From an uncultured Bacteroidota bacterium (GTDB lineage: Bacteria > Bacteroidota > Bacteroidia > AKYH767-A > OLB10), in the NCBI GenBank assembly GCA_903847585.1, contig CAINEC010000162.1, positions 108,930 to 172,929 on the forward strand: a DNA stretch of 64,000 nucleotides, in the 5' to 3' direction. The notes under the pieces are model-generated. The model did not search any database, was not told the origin of the DNA, and was given only the letters and a program-made list of their open reading frames with translations. A program made the position numbers and the translations under genes. Positions 54,386 to 63,920 of this stretch are shown one piece after another; the stretch's first letter is position 1; each line of letters begins with the position of its first letter.

Positions 54386-55072
54386 GTGATTAACCCGAAT
54401 AACAAATTGCACTATTTAAAATTCCTTACCAGCAAGGTGGTGGTTATTATTTTTACCAACCTCGTGATTATTGCTGGAGGTTTATTGTATTATAGCAATT
54501 ATCAGATTAATCATTTTTCAAAAGGCAAAATCTATTCAGACTTGAATGCTATCCCCAAAAACAAAGTAGGACTTGTTTTAGGCACAAGTCGTCACATGAA
54601 AAATGGACAACCCAATCCATTTTTCTATAATCGTATTAAAGCAGCGGCCTCTTTATTCTTTGCAGGAAAAATTAAATATGTGTTAGTGAGTGGTGACAAT
54701 AGATTTTACACCTATAACGAACCTCGTGAAATGAAACGCGAGTTAATGAAAATGGGAATTCCTGACTCTTCCATCATCATGGACTTTGCTGGATTTAGAA
54801 CATTGGACTCTGTAGTTAGATGTAAAAAAGTATTTGGACAAAATGATGTTACCATTATTTCTCAAGAGTTCCATAATGAGCGAGCATTATTCATTGCGCA
54901 TTTTTATGAAATGAATGCTGTTGCTTACAATGCAAAAGACCCTGACCCGGAATTTTCTTTGGCGGTTAATATAAGAGAGTATTTTGCACGCACAAAAGTT
55001 TTTCTCGATTTATACATCTTGCATAAATCACCTTATTTCTTGGGCAAGTCTGTTCAGATTGGAAATAATTAA
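54386..55072 (+). CDS. SanA/ElyC-like DUF218 protein
   Basis: A 228-residue protein starting with GTG at 54386, with one membrane helix (about residues 16-35) and a DUF218 domain. VGLVLGTSRHMKNGQPNPFFYNRIKAA, YVLVSGDNRFYTYNEPREMKRELMKMGIP and DFAGFRTLDSVVRCKKVFG are close to SanA, which affects envelope permeability and vancomycin sensitivity. It ends overlapping the convergent VWA gene by 4 nt. Confidence 0.85.
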   Translation: MINPNNKLHYLKFLTSKVVVIIFTNLVIIAGGLLYYSNYQINHFSKGKIYSDLNAIPKNKVGLVLGTSRHMKNGQPNPFFYNRIKAAASLFFAGKIKYVLVSGDNRFYTYNEPREMKRELMKMGIPDSSIIMDFAGFRTLDSVVRCKKVFGQNDVTIISQEFHNERALFIAHFYEMNAVAYNAKDPDPEFSLAVNIREYFARTKVFLDLYILHKSPYFLGKSVQIGNN

Positions 55073-57162
55073 TAACCTCCTGAACGTTTTCTAATAAACC
55101 ATTCAGTTGAAACAAGTAAAATCAACGTGAAAAATACCCAAGGAAAGTCAATCATATCTTCCATCTTTTTTCGAGTATACGACATTGGTTTTAAGTCCTC
55201 CTGCTTTTTCAAATCATCAATTAGGTTTTGATAATTTGCTGCTGAATACATTTTACCACCACTGCGCGTTGCAATTGAATTTAAAATTTGATGGTTAGCA
55301 ATTGTATTTACGGTTTCTAACTGCAAGGCATTAACGCTAAACTCACCTGAACGATTAAAAAGCTTATCACCTAATTTAACTTCTGCTTTATACGTGTACT
55401 TACCCACGGGAAACTGACCAACATTCAAAGTATATGCTTTCTCTGTTCTAGAGAATACATAAGGGAATTGCTTTTTATTCTGATCGGTAATCGTAATTTT
55501 AGCTTCTGGAACATTCGTCAACTGACCACTTTCATTGTATAACTCCGCATCGATAACAACAGCTTCGTTTTCCTTGAATGCATTCTTGACATTTACTTTA
55601 AATGGCGACTTATCATCTTTCACACTTAGATACTGAACCGTTTTAAGAATTAACTCATTGCTTAAATCGTGATTACCGTTTGAATTGTAATCGGCCAAGC
55701 GCCAGCGCCATAATCCTTCGCCACCTAACACAACGGACTTATAATTCCCTTGCTCGCTAAATACCATCAATGGCTGTGTCGTAGTAATGCTTCCTATTTT
55801 CTGATTTAGTAAAGCTGATGAACCTCCTTTCATTGTATATACTCCAAAAGGTGATGATAATGGAGGCCATTCCTTTATTTTATCCGTTAACAATTCAGAA
55901 AAAGTAAATAGTGAAAATGCGTTGGAAACACTCGGATACACATCTTGCATACTACCACGATTGTTGGCTACTTGTAATCCAACAGATAGATTATTTAAGG
56001 TATTGATATCCGTATTAGAACTCAATATAAACCATAGTGGAACGCCCGCGTTTTTCAAATTATCGATAAGACTGGAAGCAGCGTTGTTCTTTGAAGGTAA
56101 TCCATGTAAAACACAAAGGTTATAATCACTTACACGTCCAGTAAATTCAGCAACAGGCGAAGAAATTACCTCGTAATTAATGCTTGATTCGATAGCGTTC
56201 TTTAACGCCGCAATATCAGGATTAGGTGCTGAAGAAAGGATTAATACTTTTTGTTTGTTTTCAATTACATTAATAAAAACATCCGTTGTATTATTCAAAT
56301 AAGTGACTTCACCATCTAATTTATTAATTGAAATTCGGTAACGAAGAATCCCTTTTTTCTTAGCATCTAAAAACAAAGGAACATTCAATCTGAAATCGTT
56401 TGAAGTGGTTGAAACCGTTTTCGTAAATACCACTTGCGTAGTATCTTCGGTAACCGTCAGCGAAAGATTATTTCCAGCACATTGCTTTGCATCTAACAAA
56501 ATCTCTATTGGAAAACTGTTTCCTAATAAAGCTACTTTATTAATGTTCACTCTTGCAATAGCTGCATCTTTTCGAATAGTAGTATCACCAAAAGCAAGTG
56601 TATAAATAGGTACCTTTATTCGATCAGGACCATAAACAGGATTGCTTCCTTCGTTATAAATCCCATCACTGGCAATGACAATTGCTCCAACATTTCTATT
56701 CGCAAATTTAATGTCGATAGCATCGTACAACGAAGTAAAATCAGTAGCCTTATCTGTAAACGATTCGTTCGTGTTTTCTCTCACATGATCACCGAATGAA
56801 AGTAATTTCAAGTCATATTCAGCAGGTAAATCAGCATTTGATTTGTCTAGGAATTTTTTAATCGTTTCAATGACCGCAGCTGAATCTTTCGTATTTGCCA
56901 TCGACTTGCTTCTGTCGACTGCAACAATTACAATCGGACGTTCTACTTCTCGAGTAATCACTTTAAGCATTGGTCCGAGTAAAAGGAAGGATAAAAAACT
57001 AATCAGTAAAAAGCGAGCTCCTGTTACTGTATAAAACAATGCTTTGGGTAAATCCTTTGCGTAGGTACTATTTCTATAAAGCAGATAAGTAAAGAATCCT
57101 CCTAAGGCAAGGCAGACAAAAACAAATGCAATTGAGTATTCGGTTATGATTGATATTCCCAC
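55069..57162 (-). CDS. Membrane protein with von Willebrand factor A-like domain
   Basis: A 697-residue protein beginning with GTG at 57160-57162. Two membrane helices near the N-terminus (about 8-28 and 48-66), a VWA domain from 78 with VAVDRSKSMAN (DxSxS metal-binding motif) and IVIASDGIYNEGSNP, a long beta-rich periplasmic part, and a final membrane helix (about 672-690). This design resembles the BatA/BatB group of Bacteroidota but with a longer outer part. The function is unknown. It lies 10 nt downstream of the LolD-type ATPase gene on the same strand. Confidence 0.8.
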   Translation of the reverse strand: MGISIITEYSIAFVFVCLALGGFFTYLLYRNSTYAKDLPKALFYTVTGARFLLISFLSFLLLGPMLKVITREVERPIVIVAVDRSKSMANTKDSAAVIETIKKFLDKSNADLPAEYDLKLLSFGDHVRENTNESFTDKATDFTSLYDAIDIKFANRNVGAIVIASDGIYNEGSNPVYGPDRIKVPIYTLAFGDTTIRKDAAIARVNINKVALLGNSFPIEILLDAKQCAGNNLSLTVTEDTTQVVFTKTVSTTSNDFRLNVPLFLDAKKKGILRYRISINKLDGEVTYLNNTTDVFINVIENKQKVLILSSAPNPDIAALKNAIESSINYEVISSPVAEFTGRVSDYNLCVLHGLPSKNNAASSLIDNLKNAGVPLWFILSSNTDINTLNNLSVGLQVANNRGSMQDVYPSVSNAFSLFTFSELLTDKIKEWPPLSSPFGVYTMKGGSSALLNQKIGSITTTQPLMVFSEQGNYKSVVLGGEGLWRWRLADYNSNGNHDLSNELILKTVQYLSVKDDKSPFKVNVKNAFKENEAVVIDAELYNESGQLTNVPEAKITITDQNKKQFPYVFSRTEKAYTLNVGQFPVGKYTYKAEVKLGDKLFNRSGEFSVNALQLETVNTIANHQILNSIATRSGGKMYSAANYQNLIDDLKKQEDLKPMSYTRKKMEDMIDFPWVFFTLILLVSTEWFIRKRSGGY

Positions 57163-57172
57163 TTCTTTCAGA

Positions 57173-57832
57173 TTAAATAATTCCGTCTTTGATTGTTAAT
57201 TTTCGATCAGCCATATCTGCCAATTCATTGTTATGCGTAACAATAACGAAGGTTTGATTCATTTCGTTTCTCAATTCAAAAAACAACTGATGCAACTGTT
57301 TCGCATTAGCAGAATCCAGATTTCCCGAAGGCTCATCAGCAAGAATAATTGCAGGATTATTAATTAATGCTCTTGCAATAGCCACACGTTGTTGTTCCCC
57401 TCCTGAAAGTTCGGATGGCTTATGATTTATTCGATCATGAAGTCCCATTCGCTTCAATAAGTCTTTTGCTCTTTGCTCAGCAGCAGACTCCTTCTCCCCT
57501 GCAATCCAAGCCGGCATCAATACATTTTCAATGGCTGTAAACTCAGGCAATAACTGATGAAATTGAAATACAAATCCGATATGCTTATTTCTGAAATCCG
57601 ATAACGATTTACCTCTTAAAACCGAAAGGTCTTTGTTATCAATAATCACTTGACCTTTATCTGCCTGATCGAGTGTGCCAATGATATGCATTAGGGTACT
57701 CTTCCCTGCTCCACTTGCACCAACAATGGAAACCACTTCGCCTTTATTAACCGACATGTTAACGCCTTTCAATACAGGCAAATCCCCATACGATTTAAAA
57801 ATGTTTTTTACTTCAATTATTGGCTGACTCAT
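57173..57832 (-). CDS. lolD: LolD-like ABC transporter ATP-binding protein
   Basis: A 219-residue ATPase of the lipoprotein/MacB group. Walker [11 protein letters not shown]-loop [25 protein letters not shown], signature [15 protein letters not shown], Walker [14 protein letters not shown] and switch VTHN are intact. [16 protein letters not shown] is typical of LolD, which powers lipoprotein release from the inner membrane. The permease partner is not adjacent. Confidence 0.88.
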   Translation of the reverse strand: MSQPIIEVKNIFKSYGDLPVLKGVNMSVNKGEVVSIVGASGAGKSTLMHIIGTLDQADKGQVIIDNKDLSVLRGKSLSDFRNKHIGFVFQFHQLLPEFTAIENVLMPAWIAGEKESAAEQRAKDLLKRMGLHDRINHKPSELSGGEQQRVAIARALINNPAIILADEPSGNLDSANAKQLHQLFFELRNEMNQTFVIVTHNNELADMADRKLTIKDGII

Positions 57833-57917
57833 TCGAAAATTTCAATGGCTAAATATAAGGGAATGAATAATACGATTGTGAAAAACCGAAAGCGATTTTT
57901 CAACGAATTTGCTCTTA

Positions 57918-59342
57918 CTAACTCTGAAAAAAGGAATCGGAAAAATTCAATAGATACACCTTTTTTGAAGCTCTTGTAATGGCAGTGTAAAGCCAGCGGA
58001 GATACTCGATATTGAGCATATCCTCTGTAAAATATCCCTGATCAACAAATACCACCGGCCATTGTCCGCCTTGCGACTTATGACACGTCACAGCATACGC
58101 GAATTTAATTTGAAGCGCATTGTAATAAGGGTCCTTTCGAATCAGCGCACTTCGTCTACGCTTATCTGGTTCTTCGGCAGCATAGTAATCCTGTAAGGCA
58201 TTGTAAAGTTTATTCTGCTGATCCTTTGTTAATGCAGGTGCTTCGCTACTCAACGTATCCAATAACAGATATGCTTCTATTGCGGGTTCATCGGGATAAT
58301 CGTTGAGCTTAATTGTAGCTAAAGCAAAACGACAATTAAAAGCATCTTCGAAACGATGAATTTTTTGAACCTCAATAATATCACCATTCGCAATGAAATT
58401 AGCAGGATGCTCTTCATCAATCCAATGGTAATTATTTTTTACCACCATCAACTGATCGCCGGCATCAATTTCATTCTCCATCCACATCTGATTAAATCGA
58501 ATCAAACGGTTGTACTGAATAGCCGATTTATTGCTTCGCGTGATTAAAAGCACATTCTCGTTCCCTTCTTCCTTATAAACCGAATGCATTAAATCAACCA
58601 GATCATTGCCCGTTACTCGAACAATATCTTTGTAGCCATTCAAGTCGAACTCAATATGCTCATCTTCCTCTCGAATGTGTTCACGGATATGGGTAGCGTT
58701 ATACAAGATTCCGCTATCGTTTTTCTGACGAACTACTTCGGTCAATTCCGTTTGATAAACCTCGCGCCGAAAGCGATATTTTAAGTGATCAGCATCCAAA
58801 GCAGGACTCGTATCGAAATGCACTGGCGGTAACTGAGCAGTATCTCCCACCAACATCAAACGGCACCCAGGTCCGCTATAAACGTAACTAATTAAATCCG
58901 TAAGCAAATTAACACCAGGAAAAACAGCGCCTTCATCATCAATGGCCGCATCAGGAATCATCGAGGCTTCGTCGACAATAAACAATGTTTTATGAAATTT
59001 ATTCTCTGCAGGACGAAGCCACATCCTTCCATCGGAAGTCGTAGCCGGAATATACAAATGCTTGTGAATCGTATAAGCTGCTTTACCTGTATAGTTCGAT
59101 AAAACCTTTGCCGCTCTTCCCGTAGGAGCCAATAAAACAATATTGTTAAATACGCGCGTCACAGCCGACATCATCGTTGTTTTACCTGTACCTGCATAAC
59201 CTTTCAGAATAAAAATCCCACCCGACTCATCCGCAGCAAAGCGACTAAATGTTTCTATGAATTTCGATTGCCCTTCTGTAGGTACCAGCTCCATAGAAGC
59301 ATGAAGCAGATTACGGATTTTAGAAACAAGAGCTGAATTCAT
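57918..59342 (-). CDS. RecD-like superfamily 1 DNA helicase
   Basis: A 474-residue SF1B-type helicase. Walker A GYAGTGKTTMMSAV (near 48-60), motif Ia VLLAPTGRAAKVLSNYTGKAAYTIH, Walker B LFIVDEASMIPDAA, motif III VGDTAQLPPVHF, motif V FAYAVTCHKSQGGQWPVVFVDQG and motif VI RWLYTAITRASKKVYLL are all visible. It lacks the RecBCD-contact N-terminal domain of RecD. Such proteins are common stand-alone helicases in Bacteroidota. It diverges from the DUF3822 gene with only a short gap that carries two -7 elements. Confidence 0.9.
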   Translation of the reverse strand: MNSALVSKIRNLLHASMELVPTEGQSKFIETFSRFAADESGGIFILKGYAGTGKTTMMSAVTRVFNNIVLLAPTGRAAKVLSNYTGKAAYTIHKHLYIPATTSDGRMWLRPAENKFHKTLFIVDEASMIPDAAIDDEGAVFPGVNLLTDLISYVYSGPGCRLMLVGDTAQLPPVHFDTSPALDADHLKYRFRREVYQTELTEVVRQKNDSGILYNATHIREHIREEDEHIEFDLNGYKDIVRVTGNDLVDLMHSVYKEEGNENVLLITRSNKSAIQYNRLIRFNQMWMENEIDAGDQLMVVKNNYHWIDEEHPANFIANGDIIEVQKIHRFEDAFNCRFALATIKLNDYPDEPAIEAYLLLDTLSSEAPALTKDQQNKLYNALQDYYAAEEPDKRRRSALIRKDPYYNALQIKFAYAVTCHKSQGGQWPVVFVDQGYFTEDMLNIEYLRWLYTAITRASKKVYLLNFSDSFFQS

Positions 59343-59363
59343 GGATAAAAATTACTGGAATGA

Positions 59364-59371
59364 CAAAAGTA
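59364..59371 (-). promoter_or_regulatory. Candidate -7 element of the RecD-like helicase gene
   Basis: The minus strand reads TACTTTTG, a perfect match to TAnnTTTG, 21 nt upstream of the helicase ATG. Confidence 0.45.
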
Positions 59372-59386
59372 ATCATAAGTAATTGT

Positions 59387-59394
59387 TATTTTTG
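59387..59394 (+). promoter_or_regulatory. Candidate -7 element of the DUF3822-rsmD-coaD group
   Basis: TATTTTTG matches TAnnTTTG perfectly and ends 7 nt before the ATG at 59402. It lies inside the longest possible reading frame, which argues against the earlier start. Confidence 0.45.
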
Positions 59395-59401
59395 GACAAT
59401 C

Positions 59402-60274
59402 ATGGAAATGACAGGAATTCAGGTTAATTTAAAACGACAAATCATTGATGAATCATTCGAACACGGAATGGTTGATAATGGGGTGTTGTTTGCTAACATT
59501 GATGACCATCAGTTTAGTTATTTCATCCTGGATAAATTGCGCAATAAAGCCGTAGTTCTAAAAGACTATCACATCTTAATGGGCTCGGGTAAATCAGCGG
59601 AGTTTTTTCAAACTGTTTTTGCTTCGGATGATATTCTTCGAAATTATAATCCATCGAAAAAAGTACTTTCAATTCAGACCAATGCCTGTGCATTAACTCC
59701 TGATCCATTATTCAGCAGAGAAAATATGCGCGATGGCTTGTCATTGGTGAGCAGATTGAAACATTCTGATATTGTTTACTCCGACTTCCTTCCAATTGCA
59801 AATACACATTTAACGTACAGCATTCCGTTGGAATTTAATTCAGCGATATCCACTTATTTCAGTGGTGCCTCTTTAGTTAATTCATTATCGAGTTTTATTG
59901 AAATGCATCTGATGAACAATAAGCATCGTCAGTATCCTGCGGTAATGGTCAACGTTAGAAAGCACTCTATGGATGTTGTTGTTTGCAAAGGAAATGAGTT
60001 ATTATTCTGTAATTCATTTGAACATCAAACAGGTGAAGACTTTATTTACTACTTGCTATATGTGATGGAGCAATTGCAATTAAATCCTGATGTACATCAA
60101 GTAATTGTTTTCGGAGAGATTGAACGAAATTCATCTGCCTGGTTAATTGCTCAAAAGTACATTCGCTATTTAATGCTTGGTGATAAGCCCGAGAACCTTG
60201 AATATTCTTATGGCTTTGACCAATTGATGCCTTCTCAATATCACTTATTATTTTCTCAGATACTGTGCGTATAA
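59402..60274 (+). CDS. DUF3822 family protein
   Basis: A protein of about 290 residues with an actin-like feel (VLKDYHILMGSGKSAEFFQTVF, YPAVMVNVRKHSMDVVVCKGNELLF), seen in Bacteroidota upstream of rsmD and coaD. No catalytic role is known. I place the start at ATG 59402 or 59408, after the -7 element; a frame from 59360 adds a hydrophobic N-terminus that the promoter position makes unlikely. Its stop overlaps the rsmD start by 10 nt. Confidence 0.78.
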   Translation: MEMTGIQVNLKRQIIDESFEHGMVDNGVLFANIDDHQFSYFILDKLRNKAVVLKDYHILMGSGKSAEFFQTVFASDDILRNYNPSKKVLSIQTNACALTPDPLFSRENMRDGLSLVSRLKHSDIVYSDFLPIANTHLTYSIPLEFNSAISTYFSGASLVNSLSSFIEMHLMNNKHRQYPAVMVNVRKHSMDVVVCKGNELLFCNSFEHQTGEDFIYYLLYVMEQLQLNPDVHQVIVFGEIERNSSAWLIAQKYIRYLMLGDKPENLEYSYGFDQLMPSQYHLLFSQILCV

Positions 60275-60798
60275 TCAGCGGACAATTTAGAGGTAAGAAA
60301 CTAATTGCACCGAGTAACTTACCGGTGAGGCCTACTACTGATTTTGCTAAAACAGGATTGTTTAACATCTTGAATAATTACTATTCATTTGAAAAGATTG
60401 CTGTTTTAGATTTATATGCAGGAACAGGTAATTTGAGTTTTGAATTTGCCTCTCGTGGATGTAGTGATATTACCGCCATTGATAAAGATTCGCATTGCTG
60501 CAATTATATGAATAAAACCGCGCAGCAATTAAACATTAGTGCTTCATTAAAAGTACTTCAATCAGATGTGTTGACCTACTTAAGCAACAGTAAAAAACAA
60601 GCTGATATCATTATTGCTGATCCACCATACGCAGAAACACCTGCGAGTGAATTAGTAAATCTTATTTTTGAAAATCAATTATTAAAACCGAATGGTGTTT
60701 TTATTTTAGAACATTCTTCGGAAGTTGATTTTAGTCAGCTGCCCCATTATTTACAAACCAGAAAGTATGGATTTGTTAGCTTTACATTCTTCGAATAA
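60265..60798 (+). CDS. rsmD: 16S rRNA (guanine966-N2)-methyltransferase
   Basis: A 177-residue enzyme that methylates G966 of 16S rRNA. It starts with GTG at 60265 (MRIISGQFRGKKL, the family's invariant N-terminus). RPTTDFAKTGLFNIL, VLDLYAGTGNLSFEFASRG (SAM loop) and the catalytic-site IIIADPPYAETPA are present. The gene is coupled to DUF3822 by a 10-nt overlap and followed by coaD after 14 nt. Confidence 0.93.
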   Translation: MRIISGQFRGKKLIAPSNLPVRPTTDFAKTGLFNILNNYYSFEKIAVLDLYAGTGNLSFEFASRGCSDITAIDKDSHCCNYMNKTAQQLNISASLKVLQSDVLTYLSNSKKQADIIIADPPYAETPASELVNLIFENQLLKPNGVFILEHSSEVDFSQLPHYLQTRKYGFVSFTFFE

Positions 60799-60812
60799 TT
60801 AAAATAAATACT

Positions 60813-61274
60813 ATGTCGAAAATCGCTTTATTCCCAGGAAGTTTTGATCCTATTACAAAAGGACATGTTGATATTATTACAAGAGGACTTGATTTATTTG
60901 ATAAAATTATTGTTGGGATTGGAAACAACTCACAGAAGAATTATATGTTTCCTATAAACGATCGTATTCAATTTGTAAAAGATAGTTTGAAAGAATATCC
61001 GCAGGTGGAAGTAATGCCTTACGACGGATTAACGGTTGAGTTTTGCAAAACGATTCATGCGCATTATATTTTGCGTGGCTTACGCAACGCTATCGATTTT
61101 GAATATGAGAAATCAATTGCACAAATGAATCACGCAGTGGAGAGTAGCATTGAAACTGTATTTCTGATCACGTCACCGCAATACGCACCTGTATCTTCAA
61201 CCATCGTTCGCGACTTAATTCGTCACGGCGCCAACGTTAGTACATTTGTTGGTGAAGGTGTTAAGTTGAAATGA
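60813..61274 (+). CDS. coaD: Phosphopantetheine adenylyltransferase
   Basis: A 153-residue CoA-biosynthesis enzyme joining AMP to 4'-phosphopantetheine. ALFPGSFDPITKGHVDIITRG (TxGH motif), ILRGLRNAIDFEYEKSIAQMN and QYAPVSSTIVRDLIRHGANVSTFV are all canonical. The gene is complete and ends beside the convergent sugar-kinase-like gene. Confidence 0.97.
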   Translation: MSKIALFPGSFDPITKGHVDIITRGLDLFDKIIVGIGNNSQKNYMFPINDRIQFVKDSLKEYPQVEVMPYDGLTVEFCKTIHAHYILRGLRNAIDFEYEKSIAQMNHAVESSIETVFLITSPQYAPVSSTIVRDLIRHGANVSTFVGEGVKLK

Positions 61275-62117
61275 TTAATGATGGATATAATACTCCATCA
61301 AATCATCAATCGGTTGTTTGATAATTTTACCAATTTTGATGTCCAACGAATCAGCTACCAATTTTAAATCACGTTGATATAAAAAAGCAATTGATCCTAC
61401 AAAATGAACAATCTTGTTTTTATAGTCAGGATAATTACAAACAGTAATCGTTAAAAAATCTCTGAAGCTATCCTGAATCATTTTTGAAATAGCAGGATTC
61501 TCCTGATGCTTACCGATGAACTTTGCAAAAGACGCTAACCATACATTCGCATTAGGTTGCTTATAAACTTGATTCACGATACTCACCTTATCAAGCTTGA
61601 AGGAATTATAAAAATCTTCAGACACTTCTTTAGGAAGCATGCCATACAAATAATGCGTAAGCAATTTCTTTCCTAAGTAAGAACCACTTCCTTCATCTCC
61701 TAAAATATATCCTAATCCGAAATTTCCTTCGTGGACTTCTTTGCCATCAAACCAACAAGCATTAGAACCAGTTCCAAGAATACAAGAAATACCCGGTTCA
61801 TTTCCACACGTTGCATAGGCGCAAGCCAATAAATCATGCTCTACATACACATGCGCATTTAAGAAATAAGATCGCAAACCAGCAGCGACAGTTTCTTTAC
61901 TTGAAGGATTAGAACAACCTGCTCCAAAGAATTTCACTTCTGTTACTTTATCGGCAAACTCTTTAAAATCGGAAGCGGCCTGCATGGTATGAAATACAAA
62001 TTCAGTCGAGTGAAAAAGCGGATTAAATCCTACAGTATGAAAAGGACCTTTCACTTCTTTTCCGTCGTATAATAACCAATCTGCCTTGGTTGAGCCTGAG
62101 TCGCAAACTAATAACAT
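61275..62117 (-). CDS. BadF/BadG-type ATPase, N-acetylglucosamine kinase-like
   Basis: A 280-residue ASKHA-fold protein. LVCDSGSTKADWLLYDG is the phosphate-1 loop and CILGTGSNACWFDGKEV, GYILGDEGSGSYLGKKLL the phosphate-2/adenosine region; the latter is typical of GlcNAc kinases. GAGCSNPSSK is also conserved. It may recycle peptidoglycan or chitin-derived sugars, but the substrate is inferred. Confidence 0.85.
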   Translation of the reverse strand: MLLVCDSGSTKADWLLYDGKEVKGPFHTVGFNPLFHSTEFVFHTMQAASDFKEFADKVTEVKFFGAGCSNPSSKETVAAGLRSYFLNAHVYVEHDLLACAYATCGNEPGISCILGTGSNACWFDGKEVHEGNFGLGYILGDEGSGSYLGKKLLTHYLYGMLPKEVSEDFYNSFKLDKVSIVNQVYKQPNANVWLASFAKFIGKHQENPAISKMIQDSFRDFLTITVCNYPDYKNKIVHFVGSIAFLYQRDLKLVADSLDIKIGKIIKQPIDDLMEYYIHH

Positions 62118-62182
62118 AACAAATGATTTTTGTAAAGGTAATTAATCTGCCTTTAATTGAAAATTATTTCTATTTTTCGGAA

Positions 62183-63517
62183 ATGCAAAATGATAAGGTT
62201 CATCTCGAACGCCGATTAGGTCTACTACAAGCTACAGCCATTAATATGATCGATATGGTTGGTATTGGTCCTTTTGTGGTATTGCCAATTGTTATCCAAC
62301 TAATGTATGGCCCTTGGTTTATTTATGCATGGATTGCTGGTGCATTATTATCATTGGTTGATTCATTAATCTGGTCGGAATTAGGAGCAGCGTTGCCGAA
62401 TGCAGGTGGCAGTTTTTATTTTTTACGCACGGCCTACGGAGAAAAATCATGGGGAAAGTTAATGTCATTTTTATATACCTGGCAGACGATGATACAAGCG
62501 CCGTTAGTCATTGCTAGTGGGGCTATTGGATTTTCGTATTACGCTGGCTATTTAGTTGAATTGAATGATATAACATCGCGGATGGTATCTGGTAGCGTTG
62601 TCATACTACTAACGGCATTGCTATACCGAAATATTAGCACTATTGGAAAGATGAGCACCTTACTTTGGGTAGGAGTTGTTGGAACTATTCTTTGGATTAT
62701 CTGGGGTGGCTTGCAAAACGGACATTTATTTGAACCGATTAAAGCGATGAATGACGGATTACAAGTAAATGCACTATTTGGAGTTGCCTTAGGTGCTGCA
62801 TCCGTAAAAACAATTTATAGTTACTTAGGCTATTACAATGTTTGTCATTTAGGAAGTGAAATCAAAGATCCAGCGAAAATAATTCCGCGTAGTATGTTGC
62901 TTTCAGTTATTGGCATTGCGATTTTATACTTACTAATGAATATGAGTGTAGTGAGTGTTATCCCTTGGAAAGAAGCTTCGGAATCGAAATTTATTGTCAG
63001 CTTATTTTTAGAAAAACTTTACGGAACAACAGCAGCAACAATCGGAACTGTTTTAATCTTATGGATTGCGTTCGCAAGTTTATTTGCGGTGATGTTGGGC
63101 TACTCTCGAGTACCTTATGCAGCTGCGAAAGAAGGAGAATTCTTTGAAGTATTTTCAAAACTACATCCAACGAAACACTTTCCGCATGTTGCATTAATTG
63201 GACTAGGAATCACCGCCTTCTTTTTTAGTTTACTATTTAAATTAACAGAAGTAATAACAGCCATATTAGCCATGCGCATTCTTGTTCAGTTTATCGGACA
63301 AGCAATCGGATTAATGATGATGCGAAAAAACAAAACCATTGCATTTCCTTTTAAAATGCCATTATATCCGTTGCCAGTAATTATTGCGATTATTATGTGG
63401 CTTGCTATTTTTATTTCTACCGGAATAACTTTTATGTATTCAGGATTGATTGTAATTACAACAGGAATTATTGCTTATTTGATTAAAGCAAAAAAGAATG
63501 GTGAATGGCCTTTTTAG
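62183..63517 (+). CDS. APC-family amino acid permease
   Basis: A 444-residue transporter with about 12 membrane helices. ATAINMIDMVGIGPFVVLPIVI (helix 1) and SEIKDPAKIIPRSMLLSVIGI (the loop after helix 6) are family marks. I take the ATG at 62183 (MQNDKVHLERRLGLLQ), since the extra upstream residues of a longer frame are unlike the family. The substrate is not readable. It diverges from the sugar-kinase-like gene. Confidence 0.9.
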   Translation: MQNDKVHLERRLGLLQATAINMIDMVGIGPFVVLPIVIQLMYGPWFIYAWIAGALLSLVDSLIWSELGAALPNAGGSFYFLRTAYGEKSWGKLMSFLYTWQTMIQAPLVIASGAIGFSYYAGYLVELNDITSRMVSGSVVILLTALLYRNISTIGKMSTLLWVGVVGTILWIIWGGLQNGHLFEPIKAMNDGLQVNALFGVALGAASVKTIYSYLGYYNVCHLGSEIKDPAKIIPRSMLLSVIGIAILYLLMNMSVVSVIPWKEASESKFIVSLFLEKLYGTTAATIGTVLILWIAFASLFAVMLGYSRVPYAAAKEGEFFEVFSKLHPTKHFPHVALIGLGITAFFFSLLFKLTEVITAILAMRILVQFIGQAIGLMMMRKNKTIAFPFKMPLYPLPVIIAIIMWLAIFISTGITFMYSGLIVITTGIIAYLIKAKKNGEWPF

Positions 63518-63527
63518 CTGCTGCTAT

Positions 63528-63920
63528 TCATCGAAAAAAGAAAAAGAAATACGCAGCGGCATCTACTCTTCTGACATCTTCAAAATATCCAATCGTGGAG
63601 CGTGAGCTATTGGTTACTCTACCCTCTTCAATATATCCGATTGTTGAACGAGAGCTATTCATCACACGATCAGCATCGATATAACCAATTGTAGAACGCG
63701 AACTATTCATTACACGATCATCATCGATATAACCAATCGTGGAGCGCGAGCTATTCATCACACGACCATCTTCAATATATCCAACTGTAGAACGAGAGGC
63801 ATTCATCACTCTTCCATTCTCAATATACCCAATCGTTGAGCGCGATGAGTTCATAAGTCGTTGCGCGAATGAAGAACTAGAAAGCAATACAAATAGAAAT
63901 AAAGAAATTATACTTTTCAT
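63528..63920 (-). CDS. Exported short-repeat protein, 5-fold beta-flower-like
   Basis: With ATG at 63918-63920 it has 130 residues: signal peptide (1-20, ending SSFAQ), six or seven copies of a 16-residue unit of the form MNSSRSTIGYIEDGRV (about residues 23-118), then DAAAYFFFFFR. I recall this repeat, one Gly-Tyr turn per unit, from the Bacteroidota '5-fold beta-flower' proteins, in which each repeat makes a blade; function unknown. A TTG start 9 nt earlier is less likely. It lies 10 nt from the convergent permease gene. Confidence 0.75.
   Translation of the reverse strand: MKSIISLFLFVLLSSSSFAQRLMNSSRSTIGYIENGRVMNASRSTVGYIEDGRVMNSSRSTIGYIDDDRVMNSSRSTIGYIDADRVMNSSRSTIGYIEEGRVTNSSRSTIGYFEDVRRVDAAAYFFFFFR
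63560..63855 (-). repeat. 48-bp tandem repeats in the beta-flower gene
   Basis: About six units of 48 bp, each encoding SRSTIGYI plus a variable acidic pair and RVMNS. DNA copies differ at synonymous sites, so the protein is conserved more than the DNA. Confidence 0.8.
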
